NCBI GenBank assembly: GCA_964587515.1 | Contig: CAZPMO010000042.1 | Span: 1-29,545 of the forward strand | Direction: 5' to 3' | From: CAZPMO01 sp964587515 | GTDB taxonomy: Bacteria > Pseudomonadota > Alphaproteobacteria > MPNO01 | DNA: 29,545 bases | Part shown: positions 21,908 through 29,545 of the stretch, one piece after another | How positions within the stretch are numbered: the first letter of the stretch is position 1 | Layout of the letters: the number at the start of each line of letters is the position of its first letter | Program-made: the position numbers and the translations under genes | The notes under the pieces: generated by a model | Seen by the model: only the letters and a program-made list of their open reading frames with translations | The model's database searches: none | Told to the model about the DNA's origin: nothing

Positions 21908-23689
21908 GTGACCGCTATTCAACGGCTATCCGCCCCTTTTTTGGTGGTAATCTGCGGCCTGGTTCTGACCGTTACCTATTTGGGATTTTCACCGCCTTAT
22001 TCGAGCTATTTCCCGATCATTCACAAGGCCTTGAATCCCGGCGACTTCGCCCTCGACCCGCTGTTGGCCGACTCCGTTTATCTGAAATCCTCGATTTACT
22101 ATCCGATTATCAGTTTCCTCGACATCCCGATAACCAATGATCTGGTCGGTCTCGCGCTTCATTACCTACTCAACGGGACGGTTCTTTATCTGGTCTATCT
22201 GGTTGCCCGGCGCAAGCTGGAGCACATGGATGCGCCATCCGCCCTTACCCTGACGCTGGTCACCTGTTTCCTGACCTCGACTTTCGTGCTTGGCGCCCTG
22301 TCGAGTTCATTGACGGTCAAAACGCCGACTCCGACCGGTCTCGGCCATATCGCGGGCATGGCCGCATTGCTGTTCGGGATTCTCCGGCGGCCGGGCGTCG
22401 CCGTTATGCTGGCGACCCTGTGCATCGCGATCGCGCCGAAGGGCACGATCCTGATTGTGCCCGGTCTGTTTTTGTATCAGCTGATTGACCGGCAGGTCCC
22501 GCGATGGGCGCTGGCGTGGTTTGCCATGCCACTTGCCTATATCGGTTGGCGAATGATCGATTCGCCGGTGTCTCCCATGTCCAGTGCGGATCTCCTCGAG
22601 CTTGTCGAAATGATCCTGGCCAGGGAGGAAGAAGACGGACAATTCATCCGCCATCCGATCCTGTCCAATGCCTATTTCTGGGTCAGCGTGGGAATTTTTC
22701 CGTTGCTGGCGCGAACTTGTCCGGATAACGGCCTGCGAAAGATAGGCTGGGCGTTCCTTGTCGTCACCGCGGGCGCGGTGGCCTTTAACATTGCCTATTC
22801 ATTCCTCTACCAATACCTGCCCGTCCCATTGCTGGCCATGCTGTCGATCCCGCAGGCGACGAAATATTTTCTATTCATCGTGGGCCTTTTGATCGCCTCA
22901 TGGATTATCCGAACCCCGTCATTGATGTGGTATGAGCGCATTGCGGGTCTTCTTGCGCTCGTCATTCTCAAGCCCTTGCCGGCGCAGTCGATCGTCGCGG
23001 CCCTGCTGATTTTCGGTGGGATCGTTCTTCCCCGTCTGTTGATTGCGTTGTCCGGCCGGGACAACGCGCCGGCGCGACTTTTGCGCCGTTCCGATCAAGT
23101 TATGCCGGTCGGGCCTGTTATGGGCCTCGTTCTCGCCGCTTTCATCTTCGCGCGCATAGCCGGGGGCGGGGGCTATGCGTCCCCGAGCTGGATTGACCCG
23201 GTGGCGTTCAGAAATTCGGGAAGCTGGTCGGGCGCGGTGTGGGCGAGTGCGGATAGCTGGAAGGATTGGCAATCGCTCGCCGCGAGGAAAGATTTCCCCC
23301 TTTTGGTGATCTATAAAATGCAGCCTCCTGGGAAGGCGGCCCATTTCGACACCCATCCCGCGGCTTATGTCGCCACCCGGAAGTCGGCGATGGCGACGCT
23401 CCCCGCGCACGCCTATTTGAATCTCGAGCTATGGCGGGAAAGCCAGAAACGCTACCAAATTCAGCTCGATTTGCTGGACCGGCTCAATACGGGCCGGCCC
23501 ATTACGAACGATCCCATCGGGACGATTGTCATCAGGAAAGAAGGCGTTCAATTGGCGGTGAATGAGCAGTTGATCGATTTTCTCGCCGCTCGCAATGTCT
23601 CGATTCTGGTGCCGACCGCGCAATCCGGATTGTTCCCTCCGGGGCTGTCGCGCGAGATGCTGGGGGCCCATGTTCTTCTTAAATTCTGA
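21908..23689 (+). CDS. Unrecognised polytopic membrane protein, 593 aa
   Basis: A hydrophobic protein with roughly ten transmembrane segments in the first ~430 residues and a C-terminal soluble region of ~150 residues ('WASADSWKDWQSLAARKDFPLLVIYK' to the end). The GTG start (MTAIQRLSAPFLVV) was chosen because AGGGAGAAG lies about 10 nt before it; the frame is open ten codons further through a TTG. After the first helix comes a loop with 'NPGDFALDPLLADSVYLKSS', whose acidic residues recall the first periplasmic loop of GT-C glycosyltransferases, but I could not place it in a family. It is 39 nt after the asnB-like gene. A glycan polymerase, ligase or GT-C transferase is possible. No Wzx or Wzy is otherwise visible in the window. 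Confidence 0.72.
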   Translation: MTAIQRLSAPFLVVICGLVLTVTYLGFSPPYSSYFPIIHKALNPGDFALDPLLADSVYLKSSIYYPIISFLDIPITNDLVGLALHYLLNGTVLYLVYLVARRKLEHMDAPSALTLTLVTCFLTSTFVLGALSSSLTVKTPTPTGLGHIAGMAALLFGILRRPGVAVMLATLCIAIAPKGTILIVPGLFLYQLIDRQVPRWALAWFAMPLAYIGWRMIDSPVSPMSSADLLELVEMILAREEEDGQFIRHPILSNAYFWVSVGIFPLLARTCPDNGLRKIGWAFLVVTAGAVAFNIAYSFLYQYLPVPLLAMLSIPQATKYFLFIVGLLIASWIIRTPSLMWYERIAGLLALVILKPLPAQSIVAALLIFGGIVLPRLLIALSGRDNAPARLLRRSDQVMPVGPVMGLVLAAFIFARIAGGGGYASPSWIDPVAFRNSGSWSGAVWASADSWKDWQSLAARKDFPLLVIYKMQPPGKAAHFDTHPAAYVATRKSAMATLPAHAYLNLELWRESQKRYQIQLDLLDRLNTGRPITNDPIGTIVIRKEGVQLAVNEQLIDFLAARNVSILVPTAQSGLFPPGLSREMLGAHVLLKF

Positions 23690-23697
23690 CGCAAAAC

Positions 23698-23713
23698 CGC
23701 CGACAAGGCGTTT
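23698..23713. terminator. Weak bidirectional hairpin at convergent junction
   Basis: CGCC / GGCG with a 5-nt loop, flanked by AAAA on one side and TTT on the other, in the 23-nt space between two convergent genes. The short stem makes termination uncertain. Confidence 0.3.
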
Positions 23714-24783
23714 CAGGCGTGGGCCCGGACGATGTTTTTGATCAGTTTCGGCCAGACCTGGGGATGGCTCACCGAGCTGTTCAGAATTGCGTTCTCGAAT
23801 GTGCAGCAGCACTTCTTGTCTTTTATGTGCGCACAGACGGTTTGCGCATCAGGCAGCTTGAGAAGCTTCGCGAAATCGTAGTCGTAATCCCGCAGGTTGC
23901 CGAATTCCTCACCGAGAATTTCGCAGGGTCTGACCACGCCGGTTTCGGAGATGACCAGCATTTTCCGGCCAGCCGTGCATGGCAGCGTTCTCCTGTCGGT
24001 CTCAAGGCGTTCCTCGATGATTTCCGAGGTCGTGGCGCCGAGACCCTTGATCACGCGGGACAGCGCGAAATCGGAAAGTGTGTGATTGTGCTTTTCGCGG
24101 GCGATCCGCACGGCGCGGCGATATTCTTCCAGCCCGATATCCTTGCTTTCAGCCTCCATCGAATTGCCGCGGACGAAGTTGAAATTAAACGCCGCCAGCG
24201 GCATTTCATGGCGGGCGAATTCCGCCGTTTCCTCGATCTTGTCGTGATTGAACGCCGATATGGTCATGTTGATTTTGATGTGAAAATTTTTCACATTTTC
24301 TTTCAGCTCCACCATGTTCCTGTAATTTTCGCGAACCTTGTCGAAGCAGCCGGGCACGCCGCGAATTTCATCGTGGTCGCCGCCGAGCGCATCAAGCGAC
24401 AGACAGACCACAAGATGGCAGTTTTCGGTCGTCTCAAGAATCTGCCGTACGGATTCCCGGGTGCGGTCGACAAGCAGCGAACTGGTCGGAATGCTGATGA
24501 AATTGACCTTGTTGTTCTTATCAAAGATTCGGGCGATTTCCGGCAAATCCGCGCGTACGAAAGGCTCTCCACCAGTGAGCGTGACCTGCTGGAGATCGCC
24601 CAGATTGCCGGAAATCAGCTCGAACTCTTCCAGCGTCAGCTCCGTGGTTTTTTTTGCGCTCTGAATTTCTTCCCAGTAAAAGCACATTTTGCAGCGCGCC
24701 GGGCAGCGCGCCGTGACGTACTGGATAAGATAATTGGGCTTGCTACTGAAAAGACTACGCGCGGCGCTGATATAGGGATTCAT
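23713..24783 (-). CDS. Radical SAM protein with SPASM-like C-terminal cysteines
   Basis: A 356-residue radical SAM enzyme. The cluster motif is C27-x3-C31-x2-C34 ('CPARCKMC'), followed by the SAM-binding 'VTLTGGEPF'. The C-terminus carries extra cysteines ('LPCTAGRKM', 'RPCEILGE', 'CAHIKDKKCCC'), suggesting an auxiliary iron-sulfur cluster of the SPASM/Twitch type. Such proteins dehydrogenate, epimerise or crosslink peptides, and some act on sugars or lipids. No precursor peptide is evident nearby. It is the last gene of the block that runs from 29302, 17 nt after a GT2 gene, so modification of a glycan or lipid intermediate is the likeliest role. The ATG gives MNPYISAARSLFSSKPNYL. Family confident, substrate unknown. 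Confidence 0.87.
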   Translation of the reverse strand: MNPYISAARSLFSSKPNYLIQYVTARCPARCKMCFYWEEIQSAKKTTELTLEEFELISGNLGDLQQVTLTGGEPFVRADLPEIARIFDKNNKVNFISIPTSSLLVDRTRESVRQILETTENCHLVVCLSLDALGGDHDEIRGVPGCFDKVRENYRNMVELKENVKNFHIKINMTISAFNHDKIEETAEFARHEMPLAAFNFNFVRGNSMEAESKDIGLEEYRRAVRIAREKHNHTLSDFALSRVIKGLGATTSEIIEERLETDRRTLPCTAGRKMLVISETGVVRPCEILGEEFGNLRDYDYDFAKLLKLPDAQTVCAHIKDKKCCCTFENAILNSSVSHPQVWPKLIKNIVRAHA

Positions 24784-24800
24784 TAACCGGCCTTAATTTT

Positions 24801-25823
24801 CTAGTCAGTGCCGCGCCGGAATATCCGACCGGCAAAATAGGCCGCCAACGACCAGGACGCGCCAACCGCGATAATAAAGGAGAAATAGATATCCAGCAGC
24901 ACAAAGGGAAGGACGAGATGAGGTTTTTTTTCGGTCATCGCCACCCATGAATAAAACTTAATCGTATAAATCAGGAAGGCCAGAAGCAGTATCAGACATA
25001 GCGCAACGGCAAAAATATTGAACGTGATCAGGCTCAAGATGATCAGCGGAAAGCATAGTGCGCCGACAAGCGTTTTTTCCGCCCGATCCTGAGTGTTCCA
25101 GACGGTATCGAATTTTTTCCGTTTGAGAAATAGACGGAGCCAGTAGTAGCTGCGCCGTATGAGTTTCCGGCTCGCCTGGCGCAATGTGTCGAACCTGTCG
25201 GAGACCTCGATATCCCGCGCCACCAGAATTTTGTGGCCTTCTTCGAACAGGCGAAAACCGAATTCATGATCCTCCACGTCGGCGCCCTTGAATTTTTCAT
25301 CGAATAAATTCATTCCCTTAAGAACACGCGCCCGAATGGCCGACCGCTCCGTCGCGAAGGATGTGTGGTATTTTGGCGCGCGGAGCCACTCATGATAGTT
25401 GATCATGGACCAGTAAGTCGGCGTCAGGCCGGAATTCAGGGCCGATTTGTTCCGGATCATGGTGACGCCGGAAATTTCCGGATTTTCAACAAATTTTTTC
25501 GCCAGCTTGTCCAGTGTGTCGGGGTCATCCAGAACGACTCCGGTGTCGATGAACAATATGATGTCGCCGTCCGCGCGGCCGACGCCGATATTGCGGGCAT
25601 TGGCCGGCCCAGCATTGGATTCAAGATTGACCAGGGTCACGTCGAACCGTTCGCAGACTTCCCGAGTGCCGTCGGTGGAACAGTCATTGACGACGATGGT
25701 TTGAAAATCGGGGTAGTTCTGATTTGCGACGCTATCGAGCGATTCCGCCACTATATCCGCGCCGTTATATGTCGGTATTACAATGCTGATGCGTAAAGAT
25801 TTTTCGGAAATCGATGTGTTCAT
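24801..25823 (-). CDS. Glycosyltransferase family 2 with C-terminal membrane segments
   Basis: A 340-residue GT-A-fold transferase. 'SIVIPTYNGADIVAESLDSV' and 'VVNDCSTDGT' (45-53) form the nucleotide-binding half, and a C-terminal hydrophobic part (about 250-330) has two or three membrane helices. The metal-binding motif is unusual: residues 91-98 read 'FIDTGVVL', so the second Asp of the common D-A-D is Gly. 'KGADVEDHEFGFRLFEEG' contains the likely catalytic ED pair. It probably transfers a sugar from a nucleotide donor to a lipid-linked acceptor at the inner membrane. About 97 nt separate it from the methyltransferase upstream, with no gene in between. Confidence 0.87.
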   Translation of the reverse strand: MNTSISEKSLRISIVIPTYNGADIVAESLDSVANQNYPDFQTIVVNDCSTDGTREVCERFDVTLVNLESNAGPANARNIGVGRADGDIILFIDTGVVLDDPDTLDKLAKKFVENPEISGVTMIRNKSALNSGLTPTYWSMINYHEWLRAPKYHTSFATERSAIRARVLKGMNLFDEKFKGADVEDHEFGFRLFEEGHKILVARDIEVSDRFDTLRQASRKLIRRSYYWLRLFLKRKKFDTVWNTQDRAEKTLVGALCFPLIILSLITFNIFAVALCLILLLAFLIYTIKFYSWVAMTEKKPHLVLPFVLLDIYFSFIIAVGASWSLAAYFAGRIFRRGTD

Positions 25824-25920
25824 GTCGAGGGGCGCACGCGGTCCATTGAGGTTTTGGTGTGATCATCTTCTTATGGTTTTGAAAGGCCGGAAGCTTGAAT
25901 TTCCAAACCCCGATCTGTTT

Positions 25921-26748
25921 TTATTTGCCTTGCGACGCTTCCCGTCTCGTCATCGCGATAAGCGTGTAGCTTACGCCCAAATGGCGTCGTATCAGAGTCG
26001 AGCCCGGATCGAGCCTATCTGAGGAAAGCCATCGGGAACATCTTTCACGGCTGATAAACTCCGTCTCCGGCGCGTTCAACTTGTCGAATACATTGAGCGC
26101 GTTATATCGAAAAGGCAGTGTTCTGAACATTTGAAAATATTCATAGAACGGCAGAAATCGAAACAGGGGAAGTAGATAAATGCTGTACACAAAGGGGTAC
26201 AACAGTAGCGTGATCCCAACCGCCAGCCGATGAATCGTCCGCCGTGACCGGTTGGCGAGAAATATTCGCCGCATTGGCTCGACCCCAAATCTGACGAGAG
26301 CGTTTCCTTCCGCGCTATACGTCCAGATAACTATTTTGCCCCCCGGTTTCAGGTGACGGATGAGATTTTCGAAAACCTTGTCCGGGTCGCCGGTATGTTG
26401 GATGACGCCGATGCAGACGACGACATCGAATTGTCGTCCAAGATCCAGCTGCTTCAAATCCGCCTCGACGAACTCGATATTCGTCAGATCGCTTAGCCGT
26501 TCCCGGGCCAATTCAGCGGTATTGAGATCCACGGCTGTCACGCTCTCGGCATGGGCCGCGAACACACGGGTGTGAAAACCGCCGCCGCAACCGCATTCCA
26601 AAACCGACAGGCCCTCCATCTCCTCCGGCGTGAATGGTGAAAGCCAGCCGCGGAGAGAGCGGTCATCGTCGTTTTCGAAATTCAGCCATTCATAGCGCCA
26701 TTCCTCGTCCATTTTCTCCTGAACAATCTCCGTTTTCATGTTCGCCAC
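25921..26748 (-). CDS. Class I SAM-dependent methyltransferase
   Basis: A 275-residue methyltransferase. Motif I 'VLECGCGGGFHTRVFA' is at about 49-64, the acidic 'VTAVDLN' strand follows, then 'VEADLKQLDLGRQFDVVVCIGVIQHTGDPDKVFENLIRHLKPGGKIVIW', typical of the methyltransf_11/UbiE-like group. A hydrophobic stretch, 'LAVGITLLLYPFVYSIYLLPLFRFLPFYEYF', may lie on the membrane. The start is a GTG; an ATG four codons in (MKTEIVQEKM) is equally likely. Lying between two GT2 genes, it likely O- or C-methylates a glycan residue or lipid-linked intermediate. An N-terminal tag 'EEWRYEWLNFENDDDRSLRGWLSPFTPEE' is common in cell-envelope methyltransferases. The acceptor is not known. Confidence 0.87.
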   Translation of the reverse strand: MANMKTEIVQEKMDEEWRYEWLNFENDDDRSLRGWLSPFTPEEMEGLSVLECGCGGGFHTRVFAAHAESVTAVDLNTAELARERLSDLTNIEFVEADLKQLDLGRQFDVVVCIGVIQHTGDPDKVFENLIRHLKPGGKIVIWTYSAEGNALVRFGVEPMRRIFLANRSRRTIHRLAVGITLLLYPFVYSIYLLPLFRFLPFYEYFQMFRTLPFRYNALNVFDKLNAPETEFISRERCSRWLSSDRLDPGSTLIRRHLGVSYTLIAMTRREASQGK

Positions 26749-26758
26749 ACGCCAGAGT

Positions 26759-27682
26759 CTAGCCGTTGGAGTCGGATTTCGGCCGAATCGCTTGTCTCCG
26801 GGTCTGGGTAAAATTCGTCCGTGGGCGGAGAAGATACTGGCGGATCGCTTCCACGATCAGCCCCGCGGTGAACACCGGAATCATCATGCCGAGCAGGACA
26901 AGGCCGATCACAATCAGCCAGCTGGAATCCACCGCGACCCCTATCAATAAAAGCGGCAGACCGACCAGGGTCTGGGCGATGCATATCAGCAGGAACAATT
27001 TGATCGGATTGTAGTACAGGATCGCCGAGACGATATACTGCATGACCCTGAGCGAATCCCTGACCAGGAGAACCTTGGTCGAGCCGATGCGCTCGTGATA
27101 GGGAATTTTCGCATAAGTGATGTAGTAGTAATTCAGCGAATAGGCGAGCGTCGACGAAATCGTGAAGCTGAATGCATTCGACAGGAATGGGAAAAGCGGC
27201 GTGATGTCCGCTTTGGAAAACACGCGCAGTCCCGAATTGGGGTCCGGTATTGGCTGCCCGGTCGTAAACTCGACGATCAGACGCAAAATCCGCCGCAGGG
27301 GCGCCTTGACCCAGGATTCGTGCAAATGTTTCCCGGTTCGCTGTCCGACCACCATATGGAATCCCTGGTCATAAATGTCGAGCAGCCTGGGAATTTCCTC
27401 CGACGGGTATGTTCCGTCCGCATCCATGATCACAATGGTGTCGTGCCGCGCGGCGTTGATCCCTATTTTCAGTGAATGGCCATAGCCGATGTTCTGGGCC
27501 TTGCGGATGACAGTCGCGCCACGGGATTCAGCGATTTCGGCAGTCCGGTCCGTCGACCCGTCGTCAACGACGATGATCTCCACGTCTTCCAGATTCATCC
27601 CGTCAACGACGACCCGCAGGTTCTCCAGCGTCGGCGCGATGGCTTCCTCTTCCTGATAGGCGGGAATGACAATGGAAATCAT
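26759..27682 (-). CDS. DPM1/GtrB-like glycosyltransferase family 2
   Basis: A 307-residue transferase resembling polyprenyl-phosphate sugar synthases. 'ISIVIPAYQEEEAIAPTLENL' and 'IIVVDDGSTDRT' lead to the metal site 'IMDADGTYPSEEI' (D87-A-D89), then 'VVGQRTGK' and 'PNSGLRVFSKADI'. Two C-terminal membrane helices follow (about 230-285; 'LFLLICIAQTLVGLPLLLIGVAV', 'LIVIGLVLLGMMIPVFTAGLIV'). It should move a sugar from a nucleotide to a polyprenyl phosphate on the cytoplasmic face; the GtrA-like protein at 16526-16930 could flip the product. It sits 45 nt after the radical SAM gene and 10 nt before the methyltransferase. The basic C-terminal tail (RRQAIRPKSD) is unremarkable. Confidence 0.88.
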   Translation of the reverse strand: MISIVIPAYQEEEAIAPTLENLRVVVDGMNLEDVEIIVVDDGSTDRTAEIAESRGATVIRKAQNIGYGHSLKIGINAARHDTIVIMDADGTYPSEEIPRLLDIYDQGFHMVVGQRTGKHLHESWVKAPLRRILRLIVEFTTGQPIPDPNSGLRVFSKADITPLFPFLSNAFSFTISSTLAYSLNYYYITYAKIPYHERIGSTKVLLVRDSLRVMQYIVSAILYYNPIKLFLLICIAQTLVGLPLLLIGVAVDSSWLIVIGLVLLGMMIPVFTAGLIVEAIRQYLLRPRTNFTQTRRQAIRPKSDSNG

Positions 27683-27727
27683 GTTTTGGCCGGCTCTCGT
27701 GGATGGAAATCTTGTCGCGGCGCGGCG

Positions 27728-29302
27728 TCAACCCGCGGCGGCGGTTTCATTATGCGCGCCGCCGTGTGTCGCGGCCGCAAGTTTGACTTTACGCACGACC
27801 TGAAAATTCGCCGGCCGTGGCGGATGCGCCTCGAAATCGTATATCGGCCACCGGTCCGGTGCGTAATACTTCGTCTCAATCGATGTGGTTTCCGGCATGA
27901 ACAGGAATTTGATTAGATAATATGCGTCCCAGAAAAACTCGCCCGTTCGAATTCCTCTTATGAACCGGCGGAATATAAAACCCGGGTTGGTCAGGATGGC
28001 GCGACGATAGGCGATCGACATGTATTTGGTTATCGTCTCATAGGACAAGTGTTCGTGCGCAAACAGCGTCTTGTCGGAGTAAATAAAATATTCGTCCCAG
28101 TTGTAGGATCGAATCAGGCCCTTTTCCACATATTTGTTGAACATCTGGGTGCCGGGAAAAGCCACGGCGATGCCGAATTTCAACATGTCGAGCGGCAGTT
28201 GGCGCGCGAACTCGATCGTGTCCCGCATGGTGTTCTCGTCGTCGGGCGACAGACCCAGCATGAAAAACCCGTTTGCATCGATGCCCGCTTTCCGCGCCAT
28301 ACGGACCGCTTCCTTGCCCTGCTCAATACTCGCCCGTCCGCCCTTGCCGAACGCCTTGAGCACCCGATCGCTGCCCGATTCGAATCCGAACGAGACGCGA
28401 TAACATCCCGCCTTTCTCAATGCCCGGAACAAACCCTCATCGGCGCTTTCAACCCGAATGCCGTTGGTCGCGCTCCAGACCATATCGACGCCGCTGGCCG
28501 AGATGGCCTCGCAGACTTCCATGGCCCAGCGTTGATCGGACGTGAATATATCGTCGGCAAGAAGGAACTCCCGGAAGCCCAGCTCGTACAAGCGTTTCAC
28601 TTCCCGGGCGCAACGTTCCGGCGATTTCTTGCGGTAGCCAAGCGCCATTGTGATCTTGCTGGCGCAAAAATCGCATTTGAAAACGCAGCCGCGCGAAAAT
28701 TCCGCCATGGCCACGGGCCGTCGGCGGCTTAGCAGGCGCGACATTTTCTCGTAATCCCTCGGATCATATAGTTCCCATGCCGGAAGCGGGAGATCGTCGA
28801 GATTGCCTATCGGTTCGCGGATGCCCGAGAATTCGATGTTATCCCCATCTCGGCGCCAGACGCCTTTGACATCCGAATAGGCCTGGCCGTCGCAAATATC
28901 GGCGAACGAATAATCGGCCTCTCCCACCAAAACCGCGTCGAGCAGCGATTCCTTAAGCGTTTCGACCGGCGCCGCCGATGGGTGGGCCCCGCCGCCGACA
29001 AGCCGGATATCCGGCGAAATATCCTTGATCAGCACCGACAGGTCGCGAAGCTGGTTCATCAGCGGCGTGGTTGCGGTGATCCCGACGATATCCGGTTTGA
29101 GGGCTTCCACTTTCTCGCGCACGAGGTCGTATTCATAGTTGCGCCATGAGAGGTCGAGAATGGTGACCCGGTGTCCGCGCTCCTTGGCGACGGCCGCAAT
29201 CGTCGCCAAGCCCAGCGTTGGAAATATCGGATTGACGATCGCACCCTTTGCATCGCCATAGCTCGGCGAATAGGACGGGTTGATCAGGAGTATTTCGGAC
29301 AC
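27728..29302 (-). CDS. B12-binding-domain radical SAM protein (second copy of the class)
   Basis: A protein of 524 residues from the preferred GTG. The cobalamin-binding domain (about 1-140; 'EILLINPSYSPSYGDAKGAIVNPIFPTLGLATIAAVAKERGHRVTILD') is followed by a radical SAM barrel with C206-x3-C210-x2-C213 ('CVFKCDFC') and a C-terminal region rich in aromatic residues. The N-terminus was set at the GTG because the residues before it match no B12 domain and the upstream frame includes a promoter-like sequence and a hairpin. The architecture is that of methylases, ring-altering and bond-forming radical enzymes. It heads the block with two GT2s, a methyltransferase and another radical SAM gene. It is not a near copy of the 1308-2858 protein; only the domain order is shared. 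Confidence 0.88.
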   Translation of the reverse strand: MSEILLINPSYSPSYGDAKGAIVNPIFPTLGLATIAAVAKERGHRVTILDLSWRNYEYDLVREKVEALKPDIVGITATTPLMNQLRDLSVLIKDISPDIRLVGGGAHPSAAPVETLKESLLDAVLVGEADYSFADICDGQAYSDVKGVWRRDGDNIEFSGIREPIGNLDDLPLPAWELYDPRDYEKMSRLLSRRRPVAMAEFSRGCVFKCDFCASKITMALGYRKKSPERCAREVKRLYELGFREFLLADDIFTSDQRWAMEVCEAISASGVDMVWSATNGIRVESADEGLFRALRKAGCYRVSFGFESGSDRVLKAFGKGGRASIEQGKEAVRMARKAGIDANGFFMLGLSPDDENTMRDTIEFARQLPLDMLKFGIAVAFPGTQMFNKYVEKGLIRSYNWDEYFIYSDKTLFAHEHLSYETITKYMSIAYRRAILTNPGFIFRRFIRGIRTGEFFWDAYYLIKFLFMPETTSIETKYYAPDRWPIYDFEAHPPRPANFQVVRKVKLAAATHGGAHNETAAAG

Positions 29303-29339
29303 CGCGATTAAGCCTTTACAGACACGATCGGAACATTTC

Positions 29340-29361
29340 GACCACATGATTGCATGTGGCC
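29340..29361 (-). promoter_or_regulatory. Leader hairpin upstream of B12 radical SAM gene
   Basis: CCACATG / CATGTGG with a 4-nt loop, extendable by a G-T and a G-C pair to 9 bp. It lies between the predicted promoter and the GTG start, about 38 nt from the latter. It could be an RNA hairpin or a DNA operator. No T-tract follows on the minus strand. Confidence 0.45.
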
Positions 29362-29399
29362 GGAATGGAATGCATGAACCGTCATATTCGGAGAACGGC

Positions 29400-29428
29400 A
29401 GTATGAATTGGCGTCGGAAGGCGGTCAA
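29400..29428 (-). promoter_or_regulatory. Putative sigma-70 promoter of the right-hand block
   Basis: -35 TTGACC (29428-29423, 5 of 6), 17-nt spacer, -10 CATACT (29405-29400, 4 of 6). Predicted transcription start near 29393 gives a leader of about 90 nt containing the hairpin. The rest of 29429-29545 shows no gene. Confidence 0.45.
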
Positions 29429-29545
29429 ATGATTCTATTTGGTCGGATAATAATCTGGTTGCCGATATAGTCCGCATCCATTCGCAATAAACGCCTAGAT
29501 GTGGAGTCTCATAAGGTTGTTCACATCGAGCCCTGACCGGCTGAT

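Noticed and set aside
23440..23465. Second ops-like match (GGTAGCGT) on the minus strand
   Set aside because: Only 8 bases match, it lies antisense inside the 593-aa membrane protein gene and precedes no start codon; it is likely chance.
29303..29428. N-terminal extension of the second B12 radical SAM protein (42 residues from a TTG at 29428)
   Set aside because: The extra residues do not resemble a B12 domain, and the region contains the predicted promoter and a hairpin; the GTG at 29302 puts the domain at residue 1.

Overview
The window looks like a surface-glycan locus from a moderately GC-rich alphaproteobacterium. The basis is codon use, dense -1/-4 nt gene overlaps, a winged-helix EPS-type regulator next to a specialised NusG paralog, and a GtrA/GMC/SDR/AsnB gene mix of the kind seen in Rhodospirillales-like genomes. 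The assignment is by impression only, with no search run. A run of 10 Ns at 12544-12553 shows that this is a draft or metagenome assembly.

Layout, right to left on the minus strand. (1) 29302-23713: a B12-binding radical SAM enzyme behind a readable promoter and leader hairpin, a polyprenyl-phosphate-type GT2, a methyltransferase, a second GT2 and a SPASM-like radical SAM enzyme. (2) 19931-23689, plus strand: a glutamine-dependent asparagine synthase-like amidotransferase and an unrecognised 593-aa polytopic membrane protein, convergent with block 1. (3) 19805-16526, minus: an extended SDR with an unusual C-terminal extension, a GMC oxidoreductase and GtrA. (4) 16367-15205: a winged-helix plus Rossmann-like regulator, then an RfaH/NusG-like antitermination factor. 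(5) 15154-15140: a stem-loop followed directly by a near-perfect copy of the enterobacterial ops element. (6) 15109 to the left edge: a long, tightly overlapping operon.

The operon in (6) encodes what reads as a complete GDP-sugar route to CMP-legionaminic acid. Its enzymes are PtmE (guanylyltransferase with CBS domains), LegB (4,6-dehydratase), LegC (aminotransferase), LegH (N-acetyltransferase), LegG (hydrolysing 2-epimerase), LegI (synthase) and LegF (CMP-transferase). A WbpG/PseA-type amidotransferase with its own HisH and HisF homologues sits in the middle, which predicts an acetamidino group on the nonulosonate. Downstream lie a 56-aa unknown protein, a DUF115/Maf-like protein (candidate nonulosonate transferase), a B12-binding radical SAM enzyme, a KdsB-like cytidylyltransferase and a D-2-hydroxyacid dehydrogenase cut by the window edge. 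These last genes may serve a second unusual activated sugar or acid.

The most striking point is regulatory. An RfaH-like gene is followed within about 55 nt by a JUMPstart-like leader (hairpin plus GCGGTAGCGTG, an 11/12 match to E. coli ops) that opens the nonulosonate operon. The first gene, legB, has no evident Shine-Dalgarno and overlaps a 7-codon mini-ORF. No tRNA, rRNA, CRISPR array or insertion sequence was seen. No intergenic stretch exceeds 300 bases; the longest is 29303-29545.
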